Source: Vibrio atlanticus (GTDB taxonomy: Bacteria > Pseudomonadota > Gammaproteobacteria > Enterobacterales > Vibrionaceae). Taken from it: 64,000 nt of DNA. A program made the position numbers and the translations under genes. Positions 1 through 8,664 of the stretch are shown piece after piece (the first letter of the stretch is position 1; each line of letters starts with the position of its first letter). Below the pieces are notes generated by a model that was given only the letters and a program-made list of their open reading frames with translations, had not been told where the DNA came from and searched no databases. The stretch is from contig NZ_AP025461.1 of the NCBI RefSeq assembly GCF_024347315.1, forward strand, positions 186,001 to 250,000, in the 5' to 3' direction.

Positions 1-156
1 TGTATTGAAATAGATTTTGTCACTCATGACCGTTCCTTGTATCGCCATCATTATTGGCGGATCGAGCTCGGCCCTAAAAATCGAACGACCGTGCTATTTA
101 TTGATATAAAAAATGGCGCTACTGCGATTTATCATCGCTTACCACCACTTCTCTAA
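1..156 (+). CDS. C-terminal fragment of an unknown protein (cut by window start)
   Basis: An open frame runs from the first base to a TAA at 154-156 and gives 51 residues ending in LPPLL. No start codon is in the window, so this is the tail of a gene beginning upstream. The sequence alternates charged and hydrophobic residues without a recognisable motif. It converges with the TetR gene on the other strand. I do not recognise the family, and a chance open frame cannot be excluded at this length. Confidence 0.45.
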   Translation, partial: CIEIDFVTHDRSLYRHHYWRIELGPKNRTTVLFIDIKNGATAIYHRLPPLL

Positions 157-220
157 AATTTTGTTGTAAACCTTACTTCAACAAGACTCACATGATTTGC
201 GAGTTAACCTGCTGTATGTA

Positions 221-814
221 TTAAACCGCTTTCCAACTGGCTACCAAGCGCTCGACACCACTCCAAAAATGAGTGTGGCTGGCTTGTTGGCCTCGTAATG
301 AGTAGAACAAGTTCGCGCTTAAATAGAGACCGTACAACTCGAAGGTTGCCTGTTTCGGGTCTAAATCGGCTCTGAATTGTTTGCTCTCAACCGCTTTTGC
401 TACCTGAATCGTCAAGTAATCAATCCACACTGAAATGGTTTTCTGCAGTGCCTTCTGAATCACAGAGGTTTCGCTGCCTGCATCTTTCCAAGCATCAATA
501 AACATGCAGCTGCCTTGGAACGAATGGTTCCAGCCAAGCCAGTTATCGAGCAGTTGTTTAAGCTTGGCTTCAATATCACCGTCGCCCAACTCTCTCGCCG
601 GAATGATGACTCTTTCAGTGAATATGGCGTTGGAATATTCGAGTACAGAGAGTTGCAGGTTCTCTTTAGAGTTGAAGTGCGCAAACAATCCACTCTTAGA
701 CATACCACACTGCTTGGCTAATTCGCCAATCGTCAAACTCTCGAGACCATTCTCACTCGCAAGTGCAAATGCATGGCTCAAAATATACTCTTTGGTTATC
801 TTTCCTTTGCTCAT
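221..814 (-). CDS. TetR/AcrR-family transcriptional regulator
   Basis: A 197-residue protein of normal TetR length. The N-terminal helix-turn-helix lies at about residues 27-47 (LTIGELAKQCGMSKSGLFAHF), a clear TetR signature with the conserved GLFAHF turn. The rest is a helical ligand-binding and dimer domain; the ligand is unknown. The gene reads away from the AEC transporter at 1241, so the transporter could be its target, but a MITE now separates them. The start codon ATG at 814 is the first Met and fits the family. Family assignment is firm; the regulon is inference. Confidence 0.9.
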   Translation of the reverse strand: MSKGKITKEYILSHAFALASENGLESLTIGELAKQCGMSKSGLFAHFNSKENLQLSVLEYSNAIFTERVIIPARELGDGDIEAKLKQLLDNWLGWNHSFQGSCMFIDAWKDAGSETSVIQKALQKTISVWIDYLTIQVAKAVESKQFRADLDPKQATFELYGLYLSANLFYSLRGQQASHTHFWSGVERLVASWKAV

Positions 815-909
815 TATTCACCAATAATAAATCTGATGCTTTATTTTTAGCACGTTCGTACTTTTTTTCAAGTTTTTTACTTAACCCTTGGTATTCATTT
901 TGTCTTATC

Positions 910-1177
910 TAGGGCGTGTTGACCTTTCGCGGTAAAATTTTGTTCGAGATAAAAGCGTTTTAATCGCGGCGAGGGGGAAGTAGCCTAGTCATTCTAAGCA
1001 AATCCCCCTCAACAAAGAGTAAAACGCTTTTAGCCGAACCCTTCGGGCAGCGTTTGCTGGTCATTTCTACTGCGTTATCGCCCTTTCATGTAGGCTAGCT
1101 ACACATCAAAGCCTCTGCCTTGTAGACATACCCAGCAATTCGCTGCAAAAATTAGCTCGAAAGGTCCACATGCCCTA
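910..1177. mobile_element. MITE-like non-autonomous element with IS5-family ends
   Basis: The element occupies 912-1175 (264 bp) and is flanked by TA at 910-911 and 1176-1177. Its ends form an imperfect inverted repeat: GGGCGTGTTGACCTTTCG on the left and, reverse-complemented, GGGCATGTGGACCTTTCG on the right (16 of 18 identical). The left end matches the tip of the IS at 50030-50912 (GGGCGTGTTGATCTTT) with one mismatch. There is no open frame. Inside is a second inverted repeat, AAAAGCGTTTTA at 951-962 against TAAAACGCTTTT at 1020-1031, plus GAGGGGGA/TCCCCCTC, so the transcript would fold strongly. Together with its flanks it fills the gap between the TetR and AEC genes. Confidence 0.85.
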
Positions 1178-1240
1178 ATAACTGTGGAAAAATGCGACAG
1201 TATTCAAAGGAAATTGAAATCGACTAACAAAGGAAAAACA

Positions 1241-2197
1241 ATGAACACACTTTGGGAACAGTTTGCGTTTTCGGCGTCAGTAACAGGCCCTATCTGTTTA
1301 ATGCTGTTTCTTGGTGTGATGCTCAAGCGAATCGGTTTGATCAATGATAATTTCATTGATGTCGCGTCCAAAGTGGTGTTTCAAGTCACCCTACCCGCGA
1401 TGCTATTTCTGAGTATTGTTCAATCGAATCACAACTTTTCAGCCAGTAGCGCGTTAGTTGCGTTTGGCGTCATCGCTAACTTTGTCTTTTTCTTGTTCAC
1501 GATTTTCTCAACCAAGTTGGTATTCAAAAGCTCTAAAGATCAAGGTGTGATCATCCAAGGTGGATTCCGCGCTAATACCGCGATCATCGGCCTCGCCTAC
1601 GTGGCTAATATTTATGGCAACCAAGGCGTGGCATTGGCTGCTATCTATGTCGCATCTCTGACCGTACTGTATAACATTCAAGCCGTGATAGCACTGACAC
1701 CCAAAGGCAAAGACACCGGCGCTAAAGCCATTAAAGTGATCGCCAAGTCCATCACCAAAAACCCGTTAATCATCGCTATTTTCTTAGCAGTCGTCTTCTA
1801 TGCACTTTCAATTCCGATTCCAAAAATGGTGACTGATGCTGGGCAATACTTTGCCAACATGACTTTGCCTTTGGCTCTACTTTGTACTGGTGGTTCTCTA
1901 GATATTAGTTCGCTTAAACAAGAAAAGTTGTCTACGTGGTTCGCCTCTAGTTACAAGTTAATCGCCTCACCTTTACTGACTACACTGGCTGGTTGGTACT
2001 TAGGGTTTGAAGGGCTCGATCTCGGACTTATCTTCTTGATGAGCGCAGCACCAACGGCAGCGGCAAGCTATGTTATGGCGCGTGCGATGGGAGGAAACTC
2101 AACACTCGCGGCTAACATCATCGCTCTTACTACTGTTGTTTCTCTTATCACTTGTACACTAGGTATATTTGCACTCACTGCAATGGATTTAATATAG
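1241..2197 (+). CDS. AEC-family (auxin efflux carrier-like) transporter
   Basis: A 318-residue, very hydrophobic protein with about ten membrane segments, matching the AEC family of carboxylate/amino-acid efflux or malonate carriers. Typical features include the N-terminal GPICLMLFLGVMLKRIGL stretch, the conserved central FRANTAIIGLAY motif and the C-terminal APTAAASYVMARAMGG motif. I chose ATG 1241 over the upstream ATG at 1184 because AAAGGA lies just upstream of it and the 19 extra residues are polar and unlike the family N-terminus. The upstream flank is the MITE. The substrate is not predictable. Confidence 0.88.
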   Translation: MNTLWEQFAFSASVTGPICLMLFLGVMLKRIGLINDNFIDVASKVVFQVTLPAMLFLSIVQSNHNFSASSALVAFGVIANFVFFLFTIFSTKLVFKSSKDQGVIIQGGFRANTAIIGLAYVANIYGNQGVALAAIYVASLTVLYNIQAVIALTPKGKDTGAKAIKVIAKSITKNPLIIAIFLAVVFYALSIPIPKMVTDAGQYFANMTLPLALLCTGGSLDISSLKQEKLSTWFASSYKLIASPLLTTLAGWYLGFEGLDLGLIFLMSAAPTAAASYVMARAMGGNSTLAANIIALTTVVSLITCTLGIFALTAMDLI

Positions 2198-2320
2198 CTG
2201 CGACAAGCTTCAAAAAACCGACACAAGCCTTGAAACAAAGGTCATAAGCCTTGATTTAGGACTAACTGGTTGGGCATAAAGGCTGCTAGATTTCGTAAAA
2301 ATTTTACTGAGAGATCTGAT

Positions 2321-3361
2321 ATGTCTTCCGTTCAACATACGCCTTCACAACACATCGCCAGTATCGAGTTAGGCAGAGTGATTGCTATCTTGGCGATCAT
2401 TGGTTTGCACGGCCAAATGGCACTCACTTATTGGCAAATAGATGAGGTGCCTTGGATCGGTTATGTGCTCAACCAAACCGCTCGTTTTGCCGTGCCTCTG
2501 TTCTTCCTTATTTCAGGCTATCTGATTCAACCTAAGCTCACAGCATCACCTTGGACAGCCTTCATCAACTACTCCAAACCACTACTCAAAGTTTGGTTGG
2601 CATGGAGCATCATTTGCTTAGTGATGCCATTCAATCTCGCGAAAGTAGAAGAGTTTGGCTATCTAGGCGAACGTGAAGGCTATTGGGGTTTCTTAATGAA
2701 TACCCCACTCAACTCTTTCTTAGAGGGTGGGTTGGTACATTTATGGTTCATTCCCGCCCTTGTGTGCGCGGTTTTGATCATCGCCTTAATGGTAGAGATG
2801 AAACTCGATAAGCTTCTACTACCGGTGGCCATTCTGCTTTACGTCTATGGTGTATTGGCGGGCAGCTACACAAGCTTAACCGACCTTAGTGCCCCTTTCT
2901 TCACGCGTAACGGTCCGTTCTTCAGCACGTTAATGGTGACCTTAGGTTTCCTCATTCGTCAGCATCAATGGAAAGTGTCCTCAGCCAAAGCATTAGGGTT
3001 ATTGGCGTTAGGCATGGTCATCCACTTTGCCGAAGCGGCATGGCTAACCCAATTTGATATCGCCTTTAATATTCACGATTTCTTGTTTGGTACAGCTTTG
3101 TGGGGGATTGGTGTGTTCATGTGGCTTTTAGCTAATCCAAACATCGGCGATTACGCATGGCTTCACGCTATCTCGAATCGTATGCTGGGTATCTACGTTT
3201 GCCATCTGTTGATCATTATTTTGCTATTCAATGTCTGCGGAGTATTGGGCATCACTGAACTCGCTAAAGACATTACCGTGTTCTTCGGCACCTTTACCCT
3301 GAGCTTTATATTGATCGCTGGTATAGAAAAAACGCCACTGCGCCACTGGTTACTTCGTTAG
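2321..3361 (+). CDS. acyltransferase-3 family membrane O-acetyltransferase (WecH-like)
   Basis: A 346-residue integral membrane acyltransferase of the Acyl_transf_3 family, with about ten membrane helices. The N-terminal region carries ELGRVIAILAIIGLHGQM, where the His is in the position of the family's catalytic His, and RFAVPLFFLISGYLI. Size and shape resemble E. coli WecH, which O-acetylates enterobacterial common antigen; the acceptor here is unknown. A TTG at 2270 could extend the frame, but ATG 2321 has GAGAG spaced correctly and begins the natural N-terminus. It lies 123 bases after the AEC gene. Confidence 0.85.
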   Translation: MSSVQHTPSQHIASIELGRVIAILAIIGLHGQMALTYWQIDEVPWIGYVLNQTARFAVPLFFLISGYLIQPKLTASPWTAFINYSKPLLKVWLAWSIICLVMPFNLAKVEEFGYLGEREGYWGFLMNTPLNSFLEGGLVHLWFIPALVCAVLIIALMVEMKLDKLLLPVAILLYVYGVLAGSYTSLTDLSAPFFTRNGPFFSTLMVTLGFLIRQHQWKVSSAKALGLLALGMVIHFAEAAWLTQFDIAFNIHDFLFGTALWGIGVFMWLLANPNIGDYAWLHAISNRMLGIYVCHLLIIILLFNVCGVLGITELAKDITVFFGTFTLSFILIAGIEKTPLRHWLLR

Positions 3362-3458
3362 TGCTCATCTAGCCAACGACGTATTACAGGCCTAGTGACA
3401 ATCCTCAGTCTGTAATTTGCCTTGATGCAACATTCTTTTCTGCAACGAGGTTCGCCTT

Positions 3459-3490
3459 GCCAGTGAAAGCACTAACTCGCTTTCACTGGC
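3459..3490. terminator. hairpin between convergent genes
   Basis: A perfect 12-bp inverted repeat, GCCAGTGAAAGC and GCTTTCACTGGC with an 8-base loop, lies between the convergent acyltransferase and AraC genes. It has no good T-run on either side, so it may be a weak or bidirectional terminator. Confidence 0.5.
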
Positions 3491-3519
3491 AACTTTAAAC
3501 TTCAACATCCCTTTCCCTC

Positions 3520-4359
3520 TTATGCGTTACTCTCTTTTAACCACTGACGTGGCGACACACCCGATACATGCTGAAATGCGCGTGAGAAACCTGAATAACT
3601 GTTGTAACCGACTTCATCGGCAACCCAGTTGATGGGCTTATTTTGCAGTAACAGAGATTGAGCAACGGAAACACGCCACTTTTGCACGTAATCTCCCGGC
3701 GTTTCACCCACCTCACGCTTGAACGCTTCTATAAACTGAGTTCGAGACATCGCGGCCAATGACGCCATTTCTGCAACCGAAAAGTGACGAGCAGGCAACC
3801 GGTGAATAGCCGTCACCACAGCAGCAAGCCTTGGGTGTGCAAGAGCAGAGAAAACGCCGCTATCGATTTTTTGTTGTTCAATGAGATGACGAAAAATCAA
3901 CGCCATCAACGCATCACTCAACTTGTCCATTAGGTATTGCTTCCCTGACGATTGTTGTCCTGAAGATGCTTGCCCCGACTCTCGAAACAGAACCTCAATC
4001 ACAGGCATTAAGTTCGGTGCATCTTCAAACGGAATCACTATCATGTCGGGCAGAACCGATAATAAAGGATTCATCTGCCCTGAACGATACTCCACGTTCG
4101 CACACACAAGCTCTGCACCCTCTCCCACACCTTCAATTGCATGTGGTGTGCTATTCGGCAGGTAAATAATACAGGGCTGAGAAAGCTGCCGGCATTCCGT
4201 ATGAGCACCAGACAAGGTCAACTCCCCCGAGCTTAATACATGAAGGTGCCCTTCTTTGCCTTGTTGCGCGTTAAATGACGACACCCCACACAGGTTTCCA
4301 GAATAGAAAACGCCAGTGCGTATCGAGAAGTGTTCCATTAATTGTGACAGCAGATCCAT
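3520..4359 (-). CDS. AraC-family transcriptional regulator
   Basis: A 279-residue AraC/XylS regulator. The N-terminal half is a cupin-like sensor domain (AraC_N/cupin_6 type, with LHVLSSGELTL). The C-terminal 90 residues hold the double helix-turn-helix: FSVAEMASLAAMSRTQFIEAFKREVG, then INWVADEVGYNSYSGFSRAFQ and the closing VSPRQWL. It is divergent from the YHS-protein gene at 4470, whose promoter it may control. Nothing in the sequence shows the inducer. Confidence 0.9.
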   Translation of the reverse strand: MDLLSQLMEHFSIRTGVFYSGNLCGVSSFNAQQGKEGHLHVLSSGELTLSGAHTECRQLSQPCIIYLPNSTPHAIEGVGEGAELVCANVEYRSGQMNPLLSVLPDMIVIPFEDAPNLMPVIEVLFRESGQASSGQQSSGKQYLMDKLSDALMALIFRHLIEQQKIDSGVFSALAHPRLAAVVTAIHRLPARHFSVAEMASLAAMSRTQFIEAFKREVGETPGDYVQKWRVSVAQSLLLQNKPINWVADEVGYNSYSGFSRAFQHVSGVSPRQWLKESNA

Positions 4360-4469
4360 GCACCCTCCGAACGATTCGCTTAGTTTTTAGTTCTTTCGTC
4401 CCTCTATAGACCGGACAAGTGGGCTAAATTACTTCAAACAAAATAACCAACACTGACAAGGAACTTGAT

Positions 4470-4946
4470 ATGTCACACATGAAATCGACCAGTCAAAAAA
4501 TCACTCTATTGGCCGCGTTACTAGGAACCAGCTTTTCGTTAATGGCAGCAGACCTTGATATGAGTGTCGACAACAATGATCTCGCCATTAAAGGTTATGA
4601 CCCTGTTGCTTACTTTGCCAATGAGGGGCCAGTTAAAGGCACATCTGAATTCACAGCGACTTATAAGAATGCGATTTATAACTTTGTGAGCAGTGAAAAC
4701 CGAGATGAATTCCGATCTAACCCATCGGCTTATGCACCTCAATATGGTGGCTATTGTGCCTTTGGTGTGGCAATGGGTAAGAAATTTGAAACGGACCCAC
4801 TAGCTTGGAAAGTAGAAGGTGGGAAGCTGTACTTAAACTTAGATAAGTCAGTTCAAAAGCGTTGGCTGGAGAATACGCAAGAATTCATCCAAGACGCCAA
4901 CAGCAATTGGACCACTATAAAAACCGTGGAAGCCTACAAGCTTTAA
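4470..4946 (+). CDS. exported YHS-domain protein
   Basis: A 158-residue protein with a signal peptide (about residues 1-27, cleaved near SLMAA) followed by a YHS-type domain. That domain has GYDPVAYF, then FTATYKNAIYNFVSSENRDEF and YGGYCAFGVAMGKKF, a pattern seen in small metal-associated periplasmic proteins. Members have been linked to copper or to unknown cargo; no specific ligand can be read here. AAGGAA precedes the ATG. An intrinsic terminator follows, so the gene is probably monocistronic and under the divergent AraC regulator. Confidence 0.85.
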   Translation: MSHMKSTSQKITLLAALLGTSFSLMAADLDMSVDNNDLAIKGYDPVAYFANEGPVKGTSEFTATYKNAIYNFVSSENRDEFRSNPSAYAPQYGGYCAFGVAMGKKFETDPLAWKVEGGKLYLNLDKSVQKRWLENTQEFIQDANSNWTTIKTVEAYKL

Positions 4947-4996
4947 GTTCTAGGTGCTAGGTTCTAGCCTTCAACGTTTATCCATTGCCCACTAAC

Positions 4997-5030
4997 AAAA
5001 CGGAAGCGACCGAACGCTTCCGTTTTTATT
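4997..5030 (+). terminator. rho-independent terminator after the YHS gene
   Basis: The stem AAAACGGAAGCG / CGCTTCCGTTTT has a short loop and is followed by TTTATTTT on the plus strand. It lies 50 bases after the YHS stop codon and inside the falsely extended N-terminal frame of the next gene. Confidence 0.85.
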
Positions 5031-5191
5031 TTCACGGCTCAAATACAAATAAGCAGCCAATTATTGATAACACCAAGATAAACAGCGATGTAACGCTCAA
5101 ATCAGAGAGAAATCAGTGCGATTTCAGCACGAATCAAAACCATTTTTATTCTATACTCCTAAAGATAAGCTTTTCTTTTCATGGAAGAATA

Positions 5192-5827
5192 ATGATATTA
5201 CCTAGGATTTTAGCAATCGGACTCTATGCTTTATCAACACTGACTTACGCTGCTCCATGGCAGTTCGTGAAAAGTGAAGATGGCATCATAATTGATAAGA
5301 GACCTCACACTGAAGGCTTGGTAGAAATACGAGCACAAATGCAAACGCCCACCACTTATTCTGGTTTTTTGCTGTTATTGGAAGACAGCGCGAACGTGCC
5401 AAACTGGATAGATAACGTATCGGAAAGTCGTGTTTTGATGCAGATATCTGAGGATGAAAATATCGTCTATACCCAGTTCAAAGCGCCTTGGCCTGCCAGA
5501 GACCGCGATATGGTGACCTACTCAAAATACAGCGTCGAGGATGGGCAGTTTGTCTTGTCGATCAAGGATGCGTCTGATTATTTGGCGAAAGAGTCGGGAT
5601 ACATTCGAATTTATGATGTAGATGCCTTATGGACTCTGCAACCGCTCACCAATGGTAATACCTATATCACCTATACCGCTTACGCGAACGCAGGTGGCAT
5701 CCTGCCAAATTGGTTAATGAACAAATTATCGATTGATAGTGCACTGAGCACGTTTAAAGGGCTGAAAGAACAATTACAGAAGTACCAAGGCCAGCAGCAC
5801 CCTAACCTGCCAAGTGAATCTCGCTAG
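5192..5827 (+). CDS. exported START-domain protein
   Basis: A 211-residue protein with a signal peptide (MILPRILAIGLYALSTLTYA) and a START/SRPBCC-type lipid-binding fold. The recognisable stretch is WQFVKSEDGIIIDKR, then VLMQISEDENIVYTQFKAPWPARDRDMVTY, and LQPLTNGNTYITYTAYANAGGILPNWLMNK near the end. Proteins of this kind bind hydrophobic ligands in the periplasm. An in-frame ATG lies at 4985, but that extension would run through the terminator; ATG 5192 has GGAAGA upstream and starts the signal peptide. Confidence 0.85.
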   Translation: MILPRILAIGLYALSTLTYAAPWQFVKSEDGIIIDKRPHTEGLVEIRAQMQTPTTYSGFLLLLEDSANVPNWIDNVSESRVLMQISEDENIVYTQFKAPWPARDRDMVTYSKYSVEDGQFVLSIKDASDYLAKESGYIRIYDVDALWTLQPLTNGNTYITYTAYANAGGILPNWLMNKLSIDSALSTFKGLKEQLQKYQGQQHPNLPSESR

Positions 5828-5886
5828 CGGTACCAGTCTATGGGTAGATAACTAGGTAGCGAAGTAGATAAATAGGTAAATAAATA

Positions 5887-6417
5887 CTAAGGCCTTCTAG
5901 CGAGGTCGCGAGCCAAGATAAGCGCCAAACCAAACACCTGAAGAAACAGCGCAATATTCTTATAAAAAGCCATTTTCTCATCAAGCCTTTGGATTAACTC
6001 AACCAAAGTCAGGTTATCCAAATAGTAATCATCGATTCGAGTTCGCTGCGATTCTTGGGCGCTGTTTATCAACGTCATCAGCTTAGATAAGTTATCCAGA
6101 GAGATCGTCGGCACCTCATCACTCACCCAACTCCGAAGTTGGCCGCGCAGCGCTTCATCAAGAATAGTGGCGAGTTGGGCCCTTTCTGCTGATGATTTAT
6201 CAAGGTGAATAAGAATAGCTTCACGCTTACGCTCTAGGGTTTCGATCGTATTCCACGCCAATTGTATAGAGTACACATTGCCGTATTTACGATCGTTGTA
6301 TTCCGATTTTTCCGCTTCAATTTTGTCGAGCACCAAGCTCGACATGACAATCGCCATGATGTTGAGTATTAACCCCGCAAGGACAATCGCCCAAGCAGGG
6401 GGAAGGCGCAATGCCAT
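5887..6417 (-). CDS. small two-helix membrane protein of unknown function
   Basis: A 176-residue protein with a membrane helix at about residues 8-30, a long charged and partly coiled-coil middle (KIEAEKSEYNDRKYG to QRLDEKMAFYK), and a second membrane helix near residue 155-170 ending RDLARRP. The topology suggests a cytoplasmic or periplasmic helical hairpin tethered at both ends. I do not recognise the family. It lies 8 bases downstream of the MAPEG gene on the same strand, so the two probably form an operon. Confidence 0.75.
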   Translation of the reverse strand: MALRLPPAWAIVLAGLILNIMAIVMSSLVLDKIEAEKSEYNDRKYGNVYSIQLAWNTIETLERKREAILIHLDKSSAERAQLATILDEALRGQLRSWVSDEVPTISLDNLSKLMTLINSAQESQRTRIDDYYLDNLTLVELIQRLDEKMAFYKNIALFLQVFGLALILARDLARRP

Positions 6418-6425
6418 AATGCTCC

Positions 6426-6812
6426 CTAGAACATTTTATCAAAAGGTAGGTAAGCTAAGTTTAGGACAATCAAAGAGATCATGCAGATAAGCGTCAACAC
6501 CATGCCCACTTTTCTACCCTTTAAGTTTTTTGCCAGAATACCTTTTGCATGAATCACACGCCCCAGAATAAATGCAACACCAATGGCATGAATAAGCCAC
6601 ACACTGGCACCATTCATCTCTAAAAAGCCCATCAAAATAACCGTTATTGGGATGTAATCCATTGCATTACTTTGTGCGGAACGTGCTATCTGTAGCGACT
6701 CAACACCGCCATCTGCATGAGCAACCAGATTGATTCGTCTTTGCTTAATGACTTCTATCGCCAACCAAATCATTACGACCGTCAGCAAGGCTGCGTAAAG
6801 TGCTGTAACCAT
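6426..6812 (-). CDS. MAPEG-family membrane protein
   Basis: A 128-residue protein with four membrane helices, typical of bacterial MAPEG proteins (membrane-associated eicosanoid/glutathione metabolism family). The family-like central region runs RSAQSNAMDYIPITVILMGFLE, followed by LGRVIHAKG. The bacterial YecN-type members are of unknown substrate. Transcription reads away from the csrB region and continues into the small membrane gene at 5887. Confidence 0.85.
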   Translation of the reverse strand: MVTALYAALLTVVMIWLAIEVIKQRRINLVAHADGGVESLQIARSAQSNAMDYIPITVILMGFLEMNGASVWLIHAIGVAFILGRVIHAKGILAKNLKGRKVGMVLTLICMISLIVLNLAYLPFDKMF

Positions 6813-6905
6813 TATATTTTCCTATTACTTTGAGTTTGTTGAGCGTATTTCGCTCACCTATCGACGGATGAGTTCAACAACGAATGATATTCGCGCCCGA
6901 ACATT

Positions 6906-6923
6906 TGTAAGAGATCTCTCACA
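6906..6923. promoter_or_regulatory. GacA/VarA (UvrY)-type activator box upstream of csrB
   Basis: The 18-mer TGTAAGAGATCTCTCACA is an almost perfect palindrome and matches the GacA-box pattern TGTAAG-N6-CTTACA at all but one position. It lies about 170 bases upstream of the predicted csrB start, a distal position typical for this regulator's control of CsrB-type RNAs. The gap 6813-7083 otherwise holds only the csrB promoter and the upstream region of the MAPEG gene. Confidence 0.75.
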
Positions 6924-7048
6924 CCGAACGTAAGAGATCACAGTCAAGCTTCGCAGAAAAAAGAAAAATTACAAACCCAACCCCTTGTTTTATATGAATC
7001 CACGCATATTTATTTTAGTTAGCGAGGATATTTATTTCCTAAGGCTAA

Positions 7049-7077
7049 TTGCGAATAAAGCCTCCAAAGTGTTTAAT
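7049..7077 (+). promoter_or_regulatory. csrB core promoter
   Basis: TTGCGA at 7049-7054 and TTTAAT at 7072-7077 are separated by 17 bases and placed so that transcription would begin at the conserved GTCGACAGGG at 7084. Confidence 0.6.
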
Positions 7078-7083
7078 ACTCAT

Positions 7084-7398
7084 GTCGACAGGGAGTTGGC
7101 AGGAACAGGAAAAAGCCTAACGGATTAGGTATCTTCAGGATGAAGATTTGATGGCTTAGGATGAGTGATCAGCAAGGAAGTTTTACTCTAGGATAGAGTC
7201 ACTTGTCAGGATGATGAGTTAGCATGGACACCGCTAGGAAGGCGATGGATTGGATAGGTTAAAGGATTTAGCCAAATCAAGGAACGATGCAAGGAGCATA
7301 CGTGACCTTATTAAAAAATAAGTAACAACGTCAGTAGCAGGATGGCTACGAAAAAGAATAAACCCCGTTTGGTGAAAGCCAAACGGGGTTTCTTTTTT
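7084..7398 (+). ncRNA. csrB: CsrB-family small RNA sequestering CsrA
   Basis: No protein is encoded here, but the segment has the hallmarks of CsrB. It starts with GTCGACAGGGAGT, the same 5' end as E. coli CsrB. It contains about 17 GGA motifs in about 270 bases, many as CAGGAT, AAGGA or AGGATGA in loops. It ends with a strong intrinsic terminator. Such RNAs titrate CsrA and are activated by the GacS/GacA (VarS/VarA) system, and a matching box lies upstream. The length is about 315 nt against about 370 for E. coli CsrB. Vibrios usually carry several copies; which paralogue this is cannot be told. Confidence 0.9.
7360..7398 (+). terminator. csrB terminator
   Basis: The perfect stem AAACCCCGTTTGG / CCAAACGGGGTTT has a 6-base loop and is followed by TCTTTTTT. 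It ends the sRNA. It also faces the yjiG gene arriving from the other strand. Confidence 0.95.
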
Positions 7399-7459
7399 CA
7401 ACATCAAAAAGCTATTAGTAACTGATCGTTCAAATAGTAGCTAATCGTTCAAAGCCACG

Positions 7460-7927
7460 TTACAAAATAATGTTCATCAAAAACATAGCACCAAACGCAT
7501 TCAATACTGAAATCGCGATCATCACAGGGATATAACGACCTTCAGTACCAATTGGTCCCATGATGCGTCCCATATATTGCACCTGAGAACCCATCAAGTA
7601 GATAGCTGGCGCCAAGATAGCAATATGGTTGCCGTTCAGAATGCCTTGGTCAAACAGCGTGATAACCACACCGACTGCACCACCCATCGACATCCACGCG
7701 CCAATCAATACTGCTGCCGCTTCGCCCGGTAAACCAAATACCGCCATGATAGGTGCAAACACACTACCCATCAGATCCAGTGCACCAGTAATCTGCAACG
7801 CCTTAATAATCACAAACGCCATCAGAACATTAGGTACTGTAGAGGTTGTCGCAATGACCCAGCCTTTCTTAGCACCTTCAACGAAAATATCAGTAACCAT
7901 TGGTTTCTTTGCTTTAACTTCGCTCAT
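7460..7927 (-). CDS. yjiG: YjiG-family inner-membrane protein (nucleoside-recognition/gate domain)
   Basis: A 155-residue membrane protein resembling E. coli YjiG and spore maturation protein SpmB, with four to five helices. Visible motifs include VLMAFVIIKALQITGALDLMG and EAAAVLIGAWMSMGGAVGVVI. The start ATG at 7927 overlaps the end of yjiH by one base, so the two are translationally coupled. The pair is thought to form a transporter-like complex of unknown substrate. It converges on the csrB terminator. Confidence 0.88.
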   Translation of the reverse strand: MSEVKAKKPMVTDIFVEGAKKGWVIATTSTVPNVLMAFVIIKALQITGALDLMGSVFAPIMAVFGLPGEAAAVLIGAWMSMGGAVGVVITLFDQGILNGNHIAILAPAIYLMGSQVQYMGRIMGPIGTEGRYIPVMIAISVLNAFGAMFLMNIIL

Positions 7928-8664
7928 TATGCTACTTCCTCTTCCAGTTTTTGTTCTTTGTCTGATTTTGTTTTGTCTTCTTTACCTTCAGTAATATTGA
8001 GGTAGAGGCGGAATAAGTTCGCACCAACAAACTTGAAGATAAACATCACCGCAACAGCAAGACCAATTGACGATGTCACTGCCAAAGAACCGTCCATCGC
8101 CGTTAGAGTGAACAACACCGCACCTGAAGAGAAAAAGTTAACGATCGCCGCACCCGCAGTAAACTGGAACATGGTGAACACATCGGTTTCACGCTTAGTC
8201 AAATGCCCTTCATCTTTGAGCTGACGTGTCATCGCAGCACCCGCATCGGTACTTTGCAGAGAAGCAATCAGTGCCAAGCCTGAGTTGCCCGGAATACCCA
8301 TTAAAGGACGAAGTAGTGGAGTGAGTAGTTTACGAGCCGCGTCCAGTGCACCGTAGTGCTCAAGTACGTTGATCATACCCAGTGCAAACATCACGGTCGG
8401 AATAAGTGTCAATGCAAAAATGAAACCGTCACGCGCACCACTACCACCTTTACCACGCAGTGACGTCGTTGCCGCTTGGATACCATCAGCCGACTCACTC
8501 ACATCGTAAGCGACCTTACCAAATGAACCGTTGAGCGTCGTAAAATCGAGCACTCCATACCATTCATTGGACTGCATTAAGCCTGAAAAGAACACAATCG
8601 CGAACGCGAGTGCGATATAGCTGCCGATCGTGACTTTACGATCGGTTTTGGTTGGATTAGTCAT
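7927..8664 (-). CDS. yjiH: YjiH-family inner-membrane protein (nucleoside-recognition domain)
   Basis: A 245-residue membrane protein of the YjiH/SpmA type with the gate domain. It contains GFIFALTLIPTVMFALGMI and then GNSGLALIASLQSTDAGAAM, which is characteristic of the family. The C-terminus is a charged tail rich in Glu and Lys. It is the first gene of the yjiHG pair and is divergent from nhaD across a 426-base gap. Confidence 0.88.
   Translation of the reverse strand: MTNPTKTDRKVTIGSYIALAFAIVFFSGLMQSNEWYGVLDFTTLNGSFGKVAYDVSESADGIQAATTSLRGKGGSGARDGFIFALTLIPTVMFALGMINVLEHYGALDAARKLLTPLLRPLMGIPGNSGLALIASLQSTDAGAAMTRQLKDEGHLTKRETDVFTMFQFTAGAAIVNFFSSGAVLFTLTAMDGSLAVTSSIGLAVAVMFIFKFVGANLFRLYLNITEGKEDKTKSDKEQKLEEEVA

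Noticed and set aside
4985..5191. N-terminal extension of the START-domain protein
   Set aside because: It would run through a terminator hairpin and lacks a ribosome site. ATG 5192 begins a clear signal peptide.
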